From Pseudomonadota bacterium (GTDB taxonomy: Bacteria > Pseudomonadota > Gammaproteobacteria > Burkholderiales > Burkholderiaceae_C), in contig JAKBBP010000003.1 in the NCBI GenBank assembly GCA_021808445.1, positions 44,442 to 108,441 of the forward strand: DNA of 64,000 nt, read 5' to 3'. Of the stretch, positions 1 through 10,321 are shown piece by piece. The notes beneath the pieces were generated by a model. That model saw nothing but the letters and a program-made list of their open reading frames with translations. It did no database searches and had not been told where the DNA came from. Numbering within the stretch: position 1 is the stretch's first letter; each line of letters begins with the position of its first letter. The position numbers were made by a program, and so were the translations under genes.

Positions 1-1
1 G

Positions 2-907
2 GTGCGCCCCTACGACCTGGCCAGCCAGGACCGGATCGTGCGTGGGCGCATGCCCACGCTGGAGGTCATCAACGAGCGCTTCGCGCGCCTCTGGCGCGTC
101 GGGCTGTTCAATTTCCTGCGCCGCTCCAGCGAGATCTCGGTGTCGTCGGTGCGTCTGCTCAAGTACAGCGAATTCATCCGCACCCTGGTGGTTCCCAGCA
201 ACCTGAACCTGGTGCAGCTCAAGCCCCTGCGCGGAACGGCGCTGTTCATTTTCGATCCGCGCCTGGTGTTCAGCGTGGTCGACAATTTCTTCGGTGGCGA
301 CGGGCGGTTCCATGCCCGCATCGAGGGGCGTGATTTCACGAACCTCGAGCAGCGCATCATCGGGCGCATGCTGGACATGGTGTTCAAGGAATACCGCAGC
401 GCCTGGAGCCCGGTGCTGGGCCTGGACATCGAGGTGCTGCGCTCCGAGGTCAATCCGCAGTTCGTCAACATCGCCACGCCGACCGAGGTGGTCATCACCT
501 CCACCTTCGACGTGGAGATCGAGGGCGGAGGCGGCTCGCTGCACATCTGCATCCCCTACAGCATGGTCGAGCCGATTCGCGACCAGATGACCACCGGCAT
601 GACCACCGACCGCAACGAGGTGGACCAGCGCTGGATGCAGGCCCTGCAGAGCGAGATGCGCGAGGCCGAGGTCGAGATGCGCGTGGAGTTGCTGCAGCGC
701 GACGTGCTGGTGCGGGAACTCCTGGGCATGCGCGTGGGCGACGTGATCCCCGTCGAGATGCCCGAGACCGTGGTGGCGCGCGTCGACGGAATTCCGGTGC
801 TGGTCGCAGAATACGGGCAACGCGACGACACCATGGCCATCAAGGTACGCCAGCGCCTGCTCGCGGAGGCTGGACTGGGCCAGTCGCCGAAGGCGCATCT
901 GCGCTGA
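2..907 (+). CDS. fliM: Flagellar motor switch protein FliM (5' truncated by window edge)
   Basis: FliM-like protein (QDRIVRGRMPTLEVINERFARLWR...; C-terminal SpoA-like region), followed by fliN. Confidence 0.95.
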   Translation: MRPYDLASQDRIVRGRMPTLEVINERFARLWRVGLFNFLRRSSEISVSSVRLLKYSEFIRTLVVPSNLNLVQLKPLRGTALFIFDPRLVFSVVDNFFGGDGRFHARIEGRDFTNLEQRIIGRMLDMVFKEYRSAWSPVLGLDIEVLRSEVNPQFVNIATPTEVVITSTFDVEIEGGGGSLHICIPYSMVEPIRDQMTTGMTTDRNEVDQRWMQALQSEMREAEVEMRVELLQRDVLVRELLGMRVGDVIPVEMPETVVARVDGIPVLVAEYGQRDDTMAIKVRQRLLAEAGLGQSPKAHLR

Positions 908-968
908 GCACCGGCCCCCCCGCCGCGCGCACAGCTTCCGCAACCCCTTTTTCCTCCGCACCAAGATC

Positions 969-1427
969 ATGGCCGAATCCGAGCAACCCGGCGCAATCGA
1001 CGAGCTGACCGACACCGCAGCGTCGGATGCCGCGATGGCCGACGACTGGGAAGCCGCGCTGGCCGAACAGGGGCCGGTGGAGACCGGGGCCCAGGCGGCC
1101 GCGCCGCAGGCGCAACGCGCCAGCTTCGCGCAATTGCAGCCGGACCCCGCCCCTGGCGGCGCCGTTCCCGAACAGCTCGACCTGGTGATGGACATCCCGG
1201 TCACCCTGTCGGTGGAACTCGGGCGCACCAAGATCCAGATCCGCGAACTCCTGCAACTGGCGCAGGGTTCCGTGGTGGATCTGGACCGGCTTGCCGGCGA
1301 GCCCATGGACGTGCTGGTCAACGGCTTCCTCATCGCCCGCGGCGAGGTGGTGCTGGTCAACGACAAGTTCGGCATCCGTCTCACCGACATCGTCAGCCCC
1401 AGCGAGCGCGCCCGTCGCCTGGGTTGA
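969..1427 (+). CDS. fliN: Flagellar motor switch protein FliN
   Basis: C-terminal SpoA/FliN domain (LDLVMDIPVTLSVELGRTKIQIRELLQLAQGSVVDLDRLAGEPMDVLVNG). Confidence 0.96.
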   Translation: MAESEQPGAIDELTDTAASDAAMADDWEAALAEQGPVETGAQAAAPQAQRASFAQLQPDPAPGGAVPEQLDLVMDIPVTLSVELGRTKIQIRELLQLAQGSVVDLDRLAGEPMDVLVNGFLIARGEVVLVNDKFGIRLTDIVSPSERARRLG

Positions 1428-1468
1428 GCCGGCAGGGCTCGAGACCGATCCGCGTCGATCCGCGTCGA

Positions 1469-2470
1469 TCAGGGCTTGCGGGAGGAAGCCGCCGCGGCCT
1501 CGATCTGCTCGCGGGTCCTGGTGTAGACCTGCGCATTGGGCTTGCCGATGGCCAGCGCCTGGTCCACGGCGTGGCGCGCGCCGCGCAGGTCGCCGGCCGC
1601 CAGCAGGGCCTGGGCGAGGTTGTTCCAGGGGTCTCCATCGCCCGGGTGGGCGCGCGCGGCCTGTGCGAATCGGGCAGCGGCCTGCGCATCGTCCTTGCGC
1701 GCATAGGCCAGATTGCCCAGGCCCATCATCGCCACCCAGGCGTCGGGCCAGCGGGCCAGGGCGTCGCGATAGGCCTGGCGCGCGGCTTGCGGGGCCACGC
1801 TCTCCATGGGTGCCACCGCTTGCAGATAGCGCAGGGCCTGGACCTGCGCGGGGAATTCGCCCGGGCGCAGGGCCACGAACCCCCAGCGCCCGCCGCCGGC
1901 CCAGGTCGCATCGAACTGGCCGATGGAAAGCACCAGGTCGCGCGCCGTGCTCGAGCGCAGGCTCACGCTGTCGTGCCGCAGGTCGTAGCCGACGACCACG
2001 GCGAAATGCCAGACGTTTCCAGGAATGCCCAGGCGCTGCAGCACCACGACCGGGTGGCCGTGGGCGACGTTGTCGAACAGTTCGCCCAGGCTTGGCCGGA
2101 TCACGTAGGCCACGCGTGCCGCACGCCGGGTCGCACCGAGCATGTCGTACTGCAGGGTGCCGTCCAGCGCCGGGGTGATGAGTTGCGGCTTGAGTCGCTC
2201 GACGTCGGTATCGACTCCGGCGAAGCGCAGGACCTCCGCCAGCGAGGCCGGGCCGCAGGCGTTGGTGTCGTCGGGGTAGAAGGGCACCGCGGCCACGTGG
2301 GCCTGCTCGGGCAGGCCGGCCGGACGCTGTACCAGCCTGCCGTCGCGGAACTGCGGCGGACCCGAGGAGAGGGGCAGGGCACAGCCTCCCAGCGCCGCGG
2401 CCAGGGCCAGGGCCACCCCGAGTCCCTTCACGCGGCGCGGCGGGCGCGGCCCGGCCCAGGGGGCTGTCAT
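1469..2470 (-). CDS. PA2778-family cysteine peptidase, C39-like with TPR region, lipoprotein
   Basis: Lipobox-like LGGCA; NACGPASLAEVLRF; TPR-like C-terminus; adjacent to PA2779-like gene. Start placed at MTAPW. Confidence 0.85.
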   Translation of the reverse strand: MTAPWAGPRPPRRVKGLGVALALAAALGGCALPLSSGPPQFRDGRLVQRPAGLPEQAHVAAVPFYPDDTNACGPASLAEVLRFAGVDTDVERLKPQLITPALDGTLQYDMLGATRRAARVAYVIRPSLGELFDNVAHGHPVVVLQRLGIPGNVWHFAVVVGYDLRHDSVSLRSSTARDLVLSIGQFDATWAGGGRWGFVALRPGEFPAQVQALRYLQAVAPMESVAPQAARQAYRDALARWPDAWVAMMGLGNLAYARKDDAQAAARFAQAARAHPGDGDPWNNLAQALLAAGDLRGARHAVDQALAIGKPNAQVYTRTREQIEAAAASSRKP

Positions 2471-2850
2471 CAAAGCGCGACCACGACCAGGATGGCCACC
2501 AGCAGGATGATCACGGTTTCCTGAAAGCCCAGGGTGCCCGCCGCGGGCATGGACTGGATGCGCGAGGCCAGGCTGGCCACCTCGGAGTCGCTGAGCGCGG
2601 CCACGCGTTCGCGGGTCAGGTCCGCGCTGACGCCCATCTGCTCCATGCGGTGGCGCACGTCGGCCCGCGCCAGGAACTGTTCGACCACGGTGCGATCGTG
2701 CGCGATGTCGGCCGTGCCGCGGCCGCTGGCCTGGCGCGCGATCTGCTGGGTGCCGATCAGGTCGGCCCGGGCCATGGGAGGCAGCGCGAGCATGCCGGCG
2801 CTGAGCAGCGCGGCCACGAGTTGGCGGGAAAGGCGTCGGGAATGCATCAT
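2470..2850 (-). CDS. PA2779-family membrane-associated protein
   Basis: Signal peptide, conserved central part and C-terminal hydrophobic tail (ETVIILLVAILVVVAL). Confidence 0.8.
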   Translation of the reverse strand: MMHSRRLSRQLVAALLSAGMLALPPMARADLIGTQQIARQASGRGTADIAHDRTVVEQFLARADVRHRMEQMGVSADLTRERVAALSDSEVASLASRIQSMPAAGTLGFQETVIILLVAILVVVAL

Positions 2851-2957
2851 GGGTCTCCTGGGCGTACGGGCGGACCGGTCTGGATGCCAGGCCACCCCAG
2901 CTGGGCTCGGACTCCGGGCTGCCGGTGCCCGGCCCCGGAGAACACGCGGGGAAAAGT

Positions 2958-5081
2958 TTACGACGAGTGCCCTGGCATCGTGTCCCCTGCGTCCGGAGCG
3001 GCCGGCTCCGTCCGGGCCGGCCCGGATGCCCGATGCGCACGGCGTGGAATCGGCACACGCGCAGCGCGCCACCCCAGGTGGCGCTGCCCGGGTGGCCCGG
3101 CGCCCGCCGGGGCGTAGCGGGCGAGTTCCAGCTCCATCAGCAGCGCGCGGACCGCCCGCAGGCCCGGGTCCCCGCCCAGGTCCCGGGCCAGCGCCGCAGG
3201 GGCCTGGGTGGGCTGAGCCCGCACTCCCGCCCGACGCAGCCGCGCGCACAGCAGCGAGTAGGCCCGCTGCCAGGGGTCCTGGCGCGGGCGTCCACGCCAC
3301 AGCAGCCAGCTACCCCCCAGGGCCAGCAGCAGGCCCAGGCTGAGCGCCGCGTCGCCTCCCAGGCGCGCCGGGTCGGTGGAGGCCAGGCCGAGTTCGCGCA
3401 ACAGGCGGCGTTGGCGCGTCTGGCCGTACTCGAGCACCCAGTCGTTCCAGCCCTGGTCCACCGCGTCCCCCAGATTGCGCAGCCAGCGCAGCGCAGTGGC
3501 ATCGCGGGGACCGAGCATGGCCAGGCCCAGCAGGGGCTCGGTGGCGTCCAGGGTCTGACCGCTGCGGTCGATGCGAGCCGGGTCGACCATGGACGTGGGG
3601 TCGGCGCGCACCCATCCGCTGCCTGCAAGCCAGTATTCCGCCCAGGCATGCGCATCGCTCTGACGGACGACCCACAGGCCATCCACGGGATTTTCCGAGC
3701 CGCCCTGGTAGCCGGTGACCACGCGGGCCGGAATGCCCGCGGCCCGCATCAGGACCACGAAAGCCTGGGCGTAATGTTCGCAAAAGCCGACGCGTCGCTG
3801 GAACAGGAACTGGTCGATGGCGTCGGGTCCGCGGTAGGTGCCGGGGTGCAGGCTGTAGCGGAAGGGCTGCTGCCGGAACATGCGCAGCGCCGCCGCCGCC
3901 ACCGCGCGCGCCCCGCCGGCGGCCTCGCGGTGTGCCAGTTCGCGCCCGAGTGCCACGGTGCGCGGATCGTAGCCCGGGGGCAGGGCGGTGTAGGCCTTCA
4001 GACGGGCGGCCGGCTCCGGCTGCGTCCCGTCGTGGCGCAGCCAGGACGCGAGGGTGTAGCGCGTGACCTGGCTCAGCGCATGGTTGGAGCGAAGCTCCAG
4101 GTCGTGCGTCAGGCGCAGCTGCGTGCCGGGCTGGCCGCTCAGCGCCGGCGCGCTCGCGGGTACGTCCAGCGCGAAGGCGAAATGGCGCTGCGTGGGCTGC
4201 AGGGTCACGGTGTAGCGCACGGGCTCGCCGAGCCCGCGCAGGCTCGCGGGCGGGGCGCTGCCGCCTGCCGGGGAAGGAGGCAGCGCGCTCCAGCGCCGGC
4301 CGTCGAAAGCCCCCAGGACGGGGCCCCGCCAGTACATCCGGTTCTGGGGCGGACGCCTGCCCAGGAAGCGCACGTTGAAGGCCACGCTGTCGTCCAGGGC
4401 GAGGCGTGCGATGGCGCCCGGGTCCATGTCCGAGGCCAGGCCGGTGCGTGCGCGCGCGTCGTCGGGCAGGCTCCACAGCGGTCCGCTCAGGCGCGGGAAC
4501 AGCAGGAACAGCGCCGCCATCACGGGCAGGCCCAGGCCGAGCAGGCGCAGGCCCAGCCCGAGGCGCCGCGCCAGCGTCGGGCGTCGGCCCGGCAGGTTGG
4601 CGTCGATCAATGCGATCAGCCACCCCAGGGTGCAGGCCAGCATCCACGCCGCGGCCCAAGCGGACTGGGCGTACAGGAACTGCGCGAACACGCAGAACAG
4701 CCCGAGGTAGAAGACCACGTAGGCATCGCGTCGGCGGCGTACCTCGAGCAGCTTGAGCGCCAGCAGCATGCACACCAGGCACACGCCGGGATCACGCCCG
4801 ACCACGCTGTGGTAGCGCAGCAGCACCGCGGCCACGGCGGCCGCGAGCAGGGCCGCCAGCAGCAGGCGCGAGGGCAGGGGGCGCGAACGCCAGGCCAGCG
4901 TCCCTCTCCACAGCAGCAGCGCCAGGCTGAAGACGCCGGCCCAGCCGGGCAGCTGCGGCAGCAGCGGAGCCACGCTCAGGGCCGCCACGGCCAGCACCAG
5001 CAGGGTGTCCTGCGCCGGCGTCGGCAGGGCTCGCAGGCGGGCGGCCAGCCCGGCGCGCGGCGCGGCGGAGGATTCAGCCAT
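2958..5081 (-). CDS. Transglutaminase-like membrane protein (DUF3488/TgpA family)
   Basis: Multi-TM N-terminus, transglutaminase core (GFCEHYAQAFVVLMRAAGIPARVVTGYQGG), C-terminal DUF4129-like part. Confidence 0.93.
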   Translation of the reverse strand: MAESSAAPRAGLAARLRALPTPAQDTLLVLAVAALSVAPLLPQLPGWAGVFSLALLLWRGTLAWRSRPLPSRLLLAALLAAAVAAVLLRYHSVVGRDPGVCLVCMLLALKLLEVRRRRDAYVVFYLGLFCVFAQFLYAQSAWAAAWMLACTLGWLIALIDANLPGRRPTLARRLGLGLRLLGLGLPVMAALFLLFPRLSGPLWSLPDDARARTGLASDMDPGAIARLALDDSVAFNVRFLGRRPPQNRMYWRGPVLGAFDGRRWSALPPSPAGGSAPPASLRGLGEPVRYTVTLQPTQRHFAFALDVPASAPALSGQPGTQLRLTHDLELRSNHALSQVTRYTLASWLRHDGTQPEPAARLKAYTALPPGYDPRTVALGRELAHREAAGGARAVAAAALRMFRQQPFRYSLHPGTYRGPDAIDQFLFQRRVGFCEHYAQAFVVLMRAAGIPARVVTGYQGGSENPVDGLWVVRQSDAHAWAEYWLAGSGWVRADPTSMVDPARIDRSGQTLDATEPLLGLAMLGPRDATALRWLRNLGDAVDQGWNDWVLEYGQTRQRRLLRELGLASTDPARLGGDAALSLGLLLALGGSWLLWRGRPRQDPWQRAYSLLCARLRRAGVRAQPTQAPAALARDLGGDPGLRAVRALLMELELARYAPAGAGPPGQRHLGWRAARVPIPRRAHRASGPARTEPAAPDAGDTMPGHSS

Positions 5082-6081
5082 GCCCGTCGTCCTCCGGCAG
5101 TCCCCAGGCCGCGAGCAGGCGCAGGCAGGTGCGCGCCTGTGCGTCGCCGCCGGCCGGAGGCACGCTCCGCCCGGGCAGGCGCAGGCCGTAGTCGAGCTCG
5201 CGGGCGCGCGCGGCCAGCACCCATGCGCTCAGGCGCCGCAGCCGCGCCTCGGTGTCGGGGACGGCGGACGCGGCGTCCCAGTCCAGCCACAGCCGCAGGC
5301 GCGCGGGCGAGCTGCCCGCGGCGCGCACCACCCGCTGCTCGCCGCGGGTCTTGCGCCACACCACGCGTCGCAGCTCGTCGCCGTCCCGCCAGGCGCGAAG
5401 CTCGTCGAGTTCGTCGTGCTGCCCGATGCGCCGGGCGGCGCCCTCGCCCGCCAGCGGCTGAGCCGGTGGAAGCGCAGGGCAGGGTTGCTCGGGCGCCGGA
5501 ACGACCCACAGCCGATCCGGTGGGCGCCACACGCTCCAGGCGCGCCACAGTCCCAGGGGGAATCGGGTCTCCAGGCGCAGCGCCGGCCAGGCAAGGTGCC
5601 CGCGGCGCGGCGGTGTCCAGGCCAGCGCCAGCTCGACATCGGTGCCGGGCTGCAGGTCCGCCACTTGCGCGCCGCCGTCGCCCAGTCGGGCCAGCAGGCC
5701 CCAGCGCGCGCCGCGCTCGGCACGCAGGCGCAGCGCCAGCGTGCCGGGGCGTCCCGCGTACAGCTCAGGCTCCGTGGCCTGTGCCACCGACACGCGCACG
5801 CCGCGCAGGTTGGCATGGGTGACGTGCATGGACATGAGCGCGCTGCCGGCCAGCGCGAAGGTGAACAGATACCCCAGGTTGAGCTGGTAGTTGATCGATC
5901 CCAGCAGCAGGACCACCACCGTGAGGGCGAACATCCACCCCGCCGCGGTGGGCAGGATGTAGACATTGCGCTGCCCCAGCAGGGTGCTGGGCCCCGGCGG
6001 GTGGCGGGCCAGGGCCCATTGCGCGAAGCGCTCGCGGGCGCCGGCCGACCGAAGCCTGCGAGGAGGGGCGGGCGCGTGCAT
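5074..6081 (-). CDS. DUF58 domain-containing protein
   Basis: Two N-terminal TMs and DUF58-like core (DELDELRAWRDGDELRRVVWRKTR); overlaps next gene. Confidence 0.88.
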   Translation of the reverse strand: MHAPAPPRRLRSAGARERFAQWALARHPPGPSTLLGQRNVYILPTAAGWMFALTVVVLLLGSINYQLNLGYLFTFALAGSALMSMHVTHANLRGVRVSVAQATEPELYAGRPGTLALRLRAERGARWGLLARLGDGGAQVADLQPGTDVELALAWTPPRRGHLAWPALRLETRFPLGLWRAWSVWRPPDRLWVVPAPEQPCPALPPAQPLAGEGAARRIGQHDELDELRAWRDGDELRRVVWRKTRGEQRVVRAAGSSPARLRLWLDWDAASAVPDTEARLRRLSAWVLAARARELDYGLRLPGRSVPPAGGDAQARTCLRLLAAWGLPEDDGHG

Positions 6082-6092
6082 GGCGCCGCCCG

Positions 6093-7013
6093 CTACAGAG
6101 CCACGTGCTGCAGCATGTCCTGCAGCAGCGCTCGCACCTGGGGCCCGCCCCCGGCGTGCTCGCCCACCGCCATCAGCCGATGGGCGGCGACCGCGGGAAG
6201 CACCTGCTGCACGTCCTGCGGCGAGCAGTAGTCGCGGCCCTGCATGAGCGCATGCGCGCGCGCCGCGCGCAGCAGCGCCAGGCCGGCGCGCGGGCTCAGC
6301 CCGGCGGCCAGGGAGCGGCTGTCGCGGCTGGCGGCGAGCAGGCGCTGCACGTAATCGGCCAGCGCAGGAGCCACGTGCACCTGCTGGGCCTGTTGCTGCA
6401 GGCGCAGCAGCGCGTCGCGGTCCAGGCGCGCCGGCAGGCGCCTCAGAAGCTCGCGCCGGTCCTCGCCCAGCAGCAGGGCGCGCTCGGAGGCCGCGTCCGG
6501 ATAGCCCAGCGACAGGCACATGAGGAAGCGATCCAGCTGGGATTCGGGCAGCGCGTAGGTGCCGCGCTGGTCGTGGGGGTTCTGGGTGGCGATGACGAAA
6601 AAGGGCTCGGGCAGCGCGTGCGAACGCCCGTCCACGCTGACCTGGCGCTCCTCCATCGCCTCCAGCAGCGCACTCTGGGTCTTCGGGGGGGCCCGGTTGA
6701 TCTCGTCGGCCAGCAGCACCTGGGTGAACACCGGCCCGGGATGAAAGCGAAAGACCCCCGTCTCGCGCTCGGGCATGCTCACGCCCAGCAGGTCGGCGGG
6801 CAGCAGATCGGCGGTGAACTGCACCCTCGTGAAGCCCAGCCCGAAGCCATGCGCGAGAGCCTGCGCCAGGGTGGTCTTGCCGACGCCGGGCAGATCCTCG
6901 ATCAGGAGGTGGCCGCCGGCCACCAGGCAGCACACCGCCAGTTCGAGTTGTGCATGCTTGCCCACCAGCACGCCATCGAGTTGTGCAACGAGTCCGCCAA
7001 GTTCGTGATTCAT
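6093..7013 (-). CDS. MoxR-family AAA ATPase
   Basis: Walker A GVGKTTLAQALAHG, MoxR signature LADEINRAPPKTQSALLEAMEERQV. Confidence 0.95.
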   Translation of the reverse strand: MNHELGGLVAQLDGVLVGKHAQLELAVCCLVAGGHLLIEDLPGVGKTTLAQALAHGFGLGFTRVQFTADLLPADLLGVSMPERETGVFRFHPGPVFTQVLLADEINRAPPKTQSALLEAMEERQVSVDGRSHALPEPFFVIATQNPHDQRGTYALPESQLDRFLMCLSLGYPDAASERALLLGEDRRELLRRLPARLDRDALLRLQQQAQQVHVAPALADYVQRLLAASRDSRSLAAGLSPRAGLALLRAARAHALMQGRDYCSPQDVQQVLPAVAAHRLMAVGEHAGGGPQVRALLQDMLQHVAL

Positions 7014-7119
7014 CGCAATCCGCCGCCGTCCGGGCGGGAGCACAATGCAAGGTCGAGGAGGGTTATTGTGCCTGTGCGTGCCCGCGGGCACAGGCCCGCA
7101 TCCACACCCAGGAGACACC

Positions 7120-8052
7120 ATGCGCACCGGGTACTACACCCACCCCGACTGTGCCCGCCACGAGATGGGCCAGGATCATCCCGAGTGTCCAGCGCGGCTG
7201 GCCGCCATCGAGGACCGCCTGATCAGCGCCGGCCTCGACTGGGCCCTGCAGCGCCCGCAGGTGCCGCTGGCGCAGGAGCAGGAACTCGAGCTGGCGCACA
7301 GCGCACTGTACCTGGCCGAGCTGCGCGAGCGCGGCAAAGTCGACGAGGGCTACGCGTGGATCGATCCGGACACGCTGATGAATCCCCACACGATGCGCGC
7401 GGTCTTGCGTGCGGCCGGCGCCGCGGTGGCCGCCACCGACGCCGTGCTCGACGGCACGCTGGACAATGCCTTTTGCGCCGTGCGTCCCCCCGGACACCAC
7501 GCCACCCACGACCGCGCGATGGGGTTCTGCTTTGTCAACAACGTCGCCGTGGCGGCGCGCCACGCGCTGGACCGCCGGGGCCTGGAGCGCGTGGCCGTGG
7601 TCGATTTCGACGTGCACCACGGCAACGGGACCGAGGACATCCTGGCCGGTGACTCGCGGGTGCTGATGGTGAGCTTTTTCCAGCATCCCTTCTACCCCTA
7701 CAGCGGCACCGAGGATCCGGCCTCCAACATGCTCAACGTACCGCTTCCGGCGTACAGCGCCGGCGCCCAGGTGCGCGAGGTGGTCGCGCACCGCTGGCTG
7801 CCGCGCCTGCGCGAGTTCGCCCCGCAGATGATCTTCATCTCCGCCGGCTTCGATGCGCACCGGGAGGACGACATGGCCCAGATGGGCCTGGTGGAGGCCG
7901 ACTACGCCTGGATCACGCGCGCCATCCGCGAAGTCGCCGACGAGCTCTGCCAGGGACGCATCGTGTCCTGCCTGGAGGGCGGCTACAACCTCAGCGCGCT
8001 GGGCCGCAGCGTGGTGGAACATGTGCGCGTGCTGGCCGGGCTGGAATCCTGA
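7120..8052 (+). CDS. Histone deacetylase family protein (acetoin utilisation/amidohydrolase-like)
   Basis: RPPGHHATHDRAMGFCFVNNVAVAARHAL, DFDVHHGNGTEDI motifs. Confidence 0.95.
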   Translation: MRTGYYTHPDCARHEMGQDHPECPARLAAIEDRLISAGLDWALQRPQVPLAQEQELELAHSALYLAELRERGKVDEGYAWIDPDTLMNPHTMRAVLRAAGAAVAATDAVLDGTLDNAFCAVRPPGHHATHDRAMGFCFVNNVAVAARHALDRRGLERVAVVDFDVHHGNGTEDILAGDSRVLMVSFFQHPFYPYSGTEDPASNMLNVPLPAYSAGAQVREVVAHRWLPRLREFAPQMIFISAGFDAHREDDMAQMGLVEADYAWITRAIREVADELCQGRIVSCLEGGYNLSALGRSVVEHVRVLAGLES

Positions 8053-8160
8053 GCCGGGGTGCTTCGGCCGGGTCGTAGCCCCGCGCCCTTGATCTCCGCT
8101 ACGCTTGCTGCTGGCGGCCGGCTCGCCCGGGCGCCGTCCTTTTCCGACTGGAGAGTCCCG

Positions 8161-8982
8161 ATGTCCGCCGTCACCGAGCCCGCCGCCTCCGCCGCGGCTG
8201 CAGACAGTCCCCTGCTGGTCGATCGAGACGCGCGCGGCGTGGTCACGCTGACCCTGAACCGCCCGCGGGCCTTCAATGCGCTGTCGCGCGCCCTGTTGCT
8301 GGCCCTGCGCGAGGCGCTGGCCCCCCTGCGCGAGGACGCGCAGGCGCGGGTGGTCGTGCTGCGCGGCGCCGGCAAGGCCTTCTGCGCGGGGCACGACCTG
8401 CGCGAAATGCGCCCGCAGGCGGGCAGCGAGGGCATCCATGAGCTCTTCGATCTGTGCGGCAAGTTCATGCAGGACCTGGTGGCCTTGCCGCAGCCCGTGA
8501 TCGCCTGCGTGCACGGCATGGCCACCGCGGCCGGTTGCCAGCTGGTCGCGCAGGCGGACCTGGCGGTGGCCAGCCTGGACGCGAGCTTCGCGACCTCCGG
8601 CGTGAACCTCGGACTGTTCTGTTCCACGCCCAGCGTACCCCTGGGGCGCAACCTGCCCCGCAAGCGGGCGATGGAAATGCTGCTGACGGGCGATTTCATC
8701 GACGCCGCCACCGCCGCCGACTGGGGCCTGGTCAACCGGGCGGTTGCGGCGGATCGGCTGGAGGCCGAGCTCGAGGCCCTGGTGAGCACGATCCTGGGCA
8801 AGCCGGCGCAGGCGATCGCGCTGGGCAAGTCGCAGTTCTACCGCCAGATGGAAATGGGACTGGCCGGGGCCTATCAGCTCGCCTCGCAGACCATGGTGTG
8901 CAATTTCCACGAACCCGACACCCTCGAAGGCGTGCAAGCCTTTCTGGAAAAGCGGCCGCCGTCCTGGAAAAAACCGCTGTGA
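8161..8982 (+). CDS. Enoyl-CoA hydratase/isomerase family protein
   Basis: Crotonase fold (LNRPRAFNALSRALL, GAGKAFCAGHDLREM). Confidence 0.93.
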   Translation: MSAVTEPAASAAAADSPLLVDRDARGVVTLTLNRPRAFNALSRALLLALREALAPLREDAQARVVVLRGAGKAFCAGHDLREMRPQAGSEGIHELFDLCGKFMQDLVALPQPVIACVHGMATAAGCQLVAQADLAVASLDASFATSGVNLGLFCSTPSVPLGRNLPRKRAMEMLLTGDFIDAATAADWGLVNRAVAADRLEAELEALVSTILGKPAQAIALGKSQFYRQMEMGLAGAYQLASQTMVCNFHEPDTLEGVQAFLEKRPPSWKKPL

Positions 8983-8996
8983 GTCGCGCCTTGCCC

Positions 8997-10292
8997 ATGC
9001 GCGACGGCTCGCCCTTGCTGCAGGCCATCGCGCATCCCGGTTGGGGCGAACCGCTGCACCGCCAGCTGCTGGTGCTGGTGGGCTCGGCCCTGCTGGGCCT
9101 GCTGGTCGGGACGGTGGTGGAGCGCCGCTTCACCGCCTCGACCTGGAAGGGCGCCTTCGTCGCTGCGCTGCGGCACGGCGTGGGCCTGCCGCTGGTGGCG
9201 CTGCTTGCCCTGCAACTGACCCGCCATGTCTCGCGCGACCTGCAGCGCGCCGAACTGCTCAAGGTCATGTTGCCCGTGCTGGCGGTCTGGCTGCTGGCGC
9301 GGGTGGCCGCGCGCGCCGCGCACCGGGTGCTGGCCGATCCCCACAGCGCCCGCTGGCTGACCTGGGTGGTGCGCCTGTGCGCGGGGCTCGGACTGCTGTT
9401 GTACCTGACCGGTGCGCTGCCGGAGATCATCGAGGCGCTGGACGCCGTCTCGGTGCATATCGGTCCGCAGCGACTGACCGCCTGGACCCTGCTGCGCGGC
9501 GTGGTGTCGGTGGCCGTGACCCTGTTGCTGGCCTTGTGGCTGTCCTCGCTGATCGAGGCGCGGCTGCTGGCCTCGCCGCTGGACATCAACCTGCGGCTGG
9601 TGGTCTCCCGCCTGGTGCGCGCAGGGGTCTTCACGGCGGCCCTGCTGACCGCGCTGCAGATGGTGGGCATCGACCTGACGGTGCTGGGAGTGTTCGGTGG
9701 CGCGCTGGGCGTCGGGCTGGGCCTGGGCCTGCAGCGCATCGCCGCCAACTATGTGTCGGGCTTCGTCATCCTGCTCGAACGCAGCGTACGCGTGGGCGAC
9801 AACGTGCGCCTCGACACTTTCCAGGGGCGCATCCAGGACATCAAGACCCGCTACACGGTGGTGCGCAGCGCCGGCGGCACGGAGTCCATCGTGCCCAACG
9901 AGATGCTGATCTCCAGCCGCATCGAGAATCTTTCCTACACGGATCCGAACGTCTGGTTCTCCACCGTGGTGTCGGTGGCCTACGGCAGCGACCTGGAACA
10001 GGTGCTGGCACTGCTCCCCGCCGCGGCGGCCACGGTGCCCAGGGTCGTGGCCCAGCCCGGCCCCTCGGCCGTGCTGAGCAATTTCGGCGCCGACGGGCTG
10101 GAGATCACCGTCGGGTTCTGGATCGCCGATCCCGAGAACGGTACCCTCAATGTTCGCGGAGCCGTGAACCTGGCCCTGTGGCGCACCCTGCGCGAAGCAG
10201 GGATCGAGATCCCGTTTCCGCAGCGTGTGCTGCACTGGGCCGCCGGCGCTGCGCCGGGAGCCGGTGCGGCGCAGTCCGGGCTCGGGGCTTGA
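8997..10292 (+). CDS. Mechanosensitive ion channel family protein (MscS-like)
   Basis: Multi-TM and MscS core (GVFGGALGVGLGLGLQRIAANYVSGFVILLERSVRVGD). A GTG start slightly upstream is possible. Confidence 0.9.
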   Translation: MRDGSPLLQAIAHPGWGEPLHRQLLVLVGSALLGLLVGTVVERRFTASTWKGAFVAALRHGVGLPLVALLALQLTRHVSRDLQRAELLKVMLPVLAVWLLARVAARAAHRVLADPHSARWLTWVVRLCAGLGLLLYLTGALPEIIEALDAVSVHIGPQRLTAWTLLRGVVSVAVTLLLALWLSSLIEARLLASPLDINLRLVVSRLVRAGVFTAALLTALQMVGIDLTVLGVFGGALGVGLGLGLQRIAANYVSGFVILLERSVRVGDNVRLDTFQGRIQDIKTRYTVVRSAGGTESIVPNEMLISSRIENLSYTDPNVWFSTVVSVAYGSDLEQVLALLPAAAATVPRVVAQPGPSAVLSNFGADGLEITVGFWIADPENGTLNVRGAVNLALWRTLREAGIEIPFPQRVLHWAAGAAPGAGAAQSGLGA

Positions 10293-10321
10293 TTCGACAT
10301 CGGACTTGCCGATACACTGCA

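Noticed and set aside
2925-5822. 965-aa ORF on + strand
   Set aside because: Antisense to the transglutaminase-like and DUF58 genes; low-complexity shadow translation.
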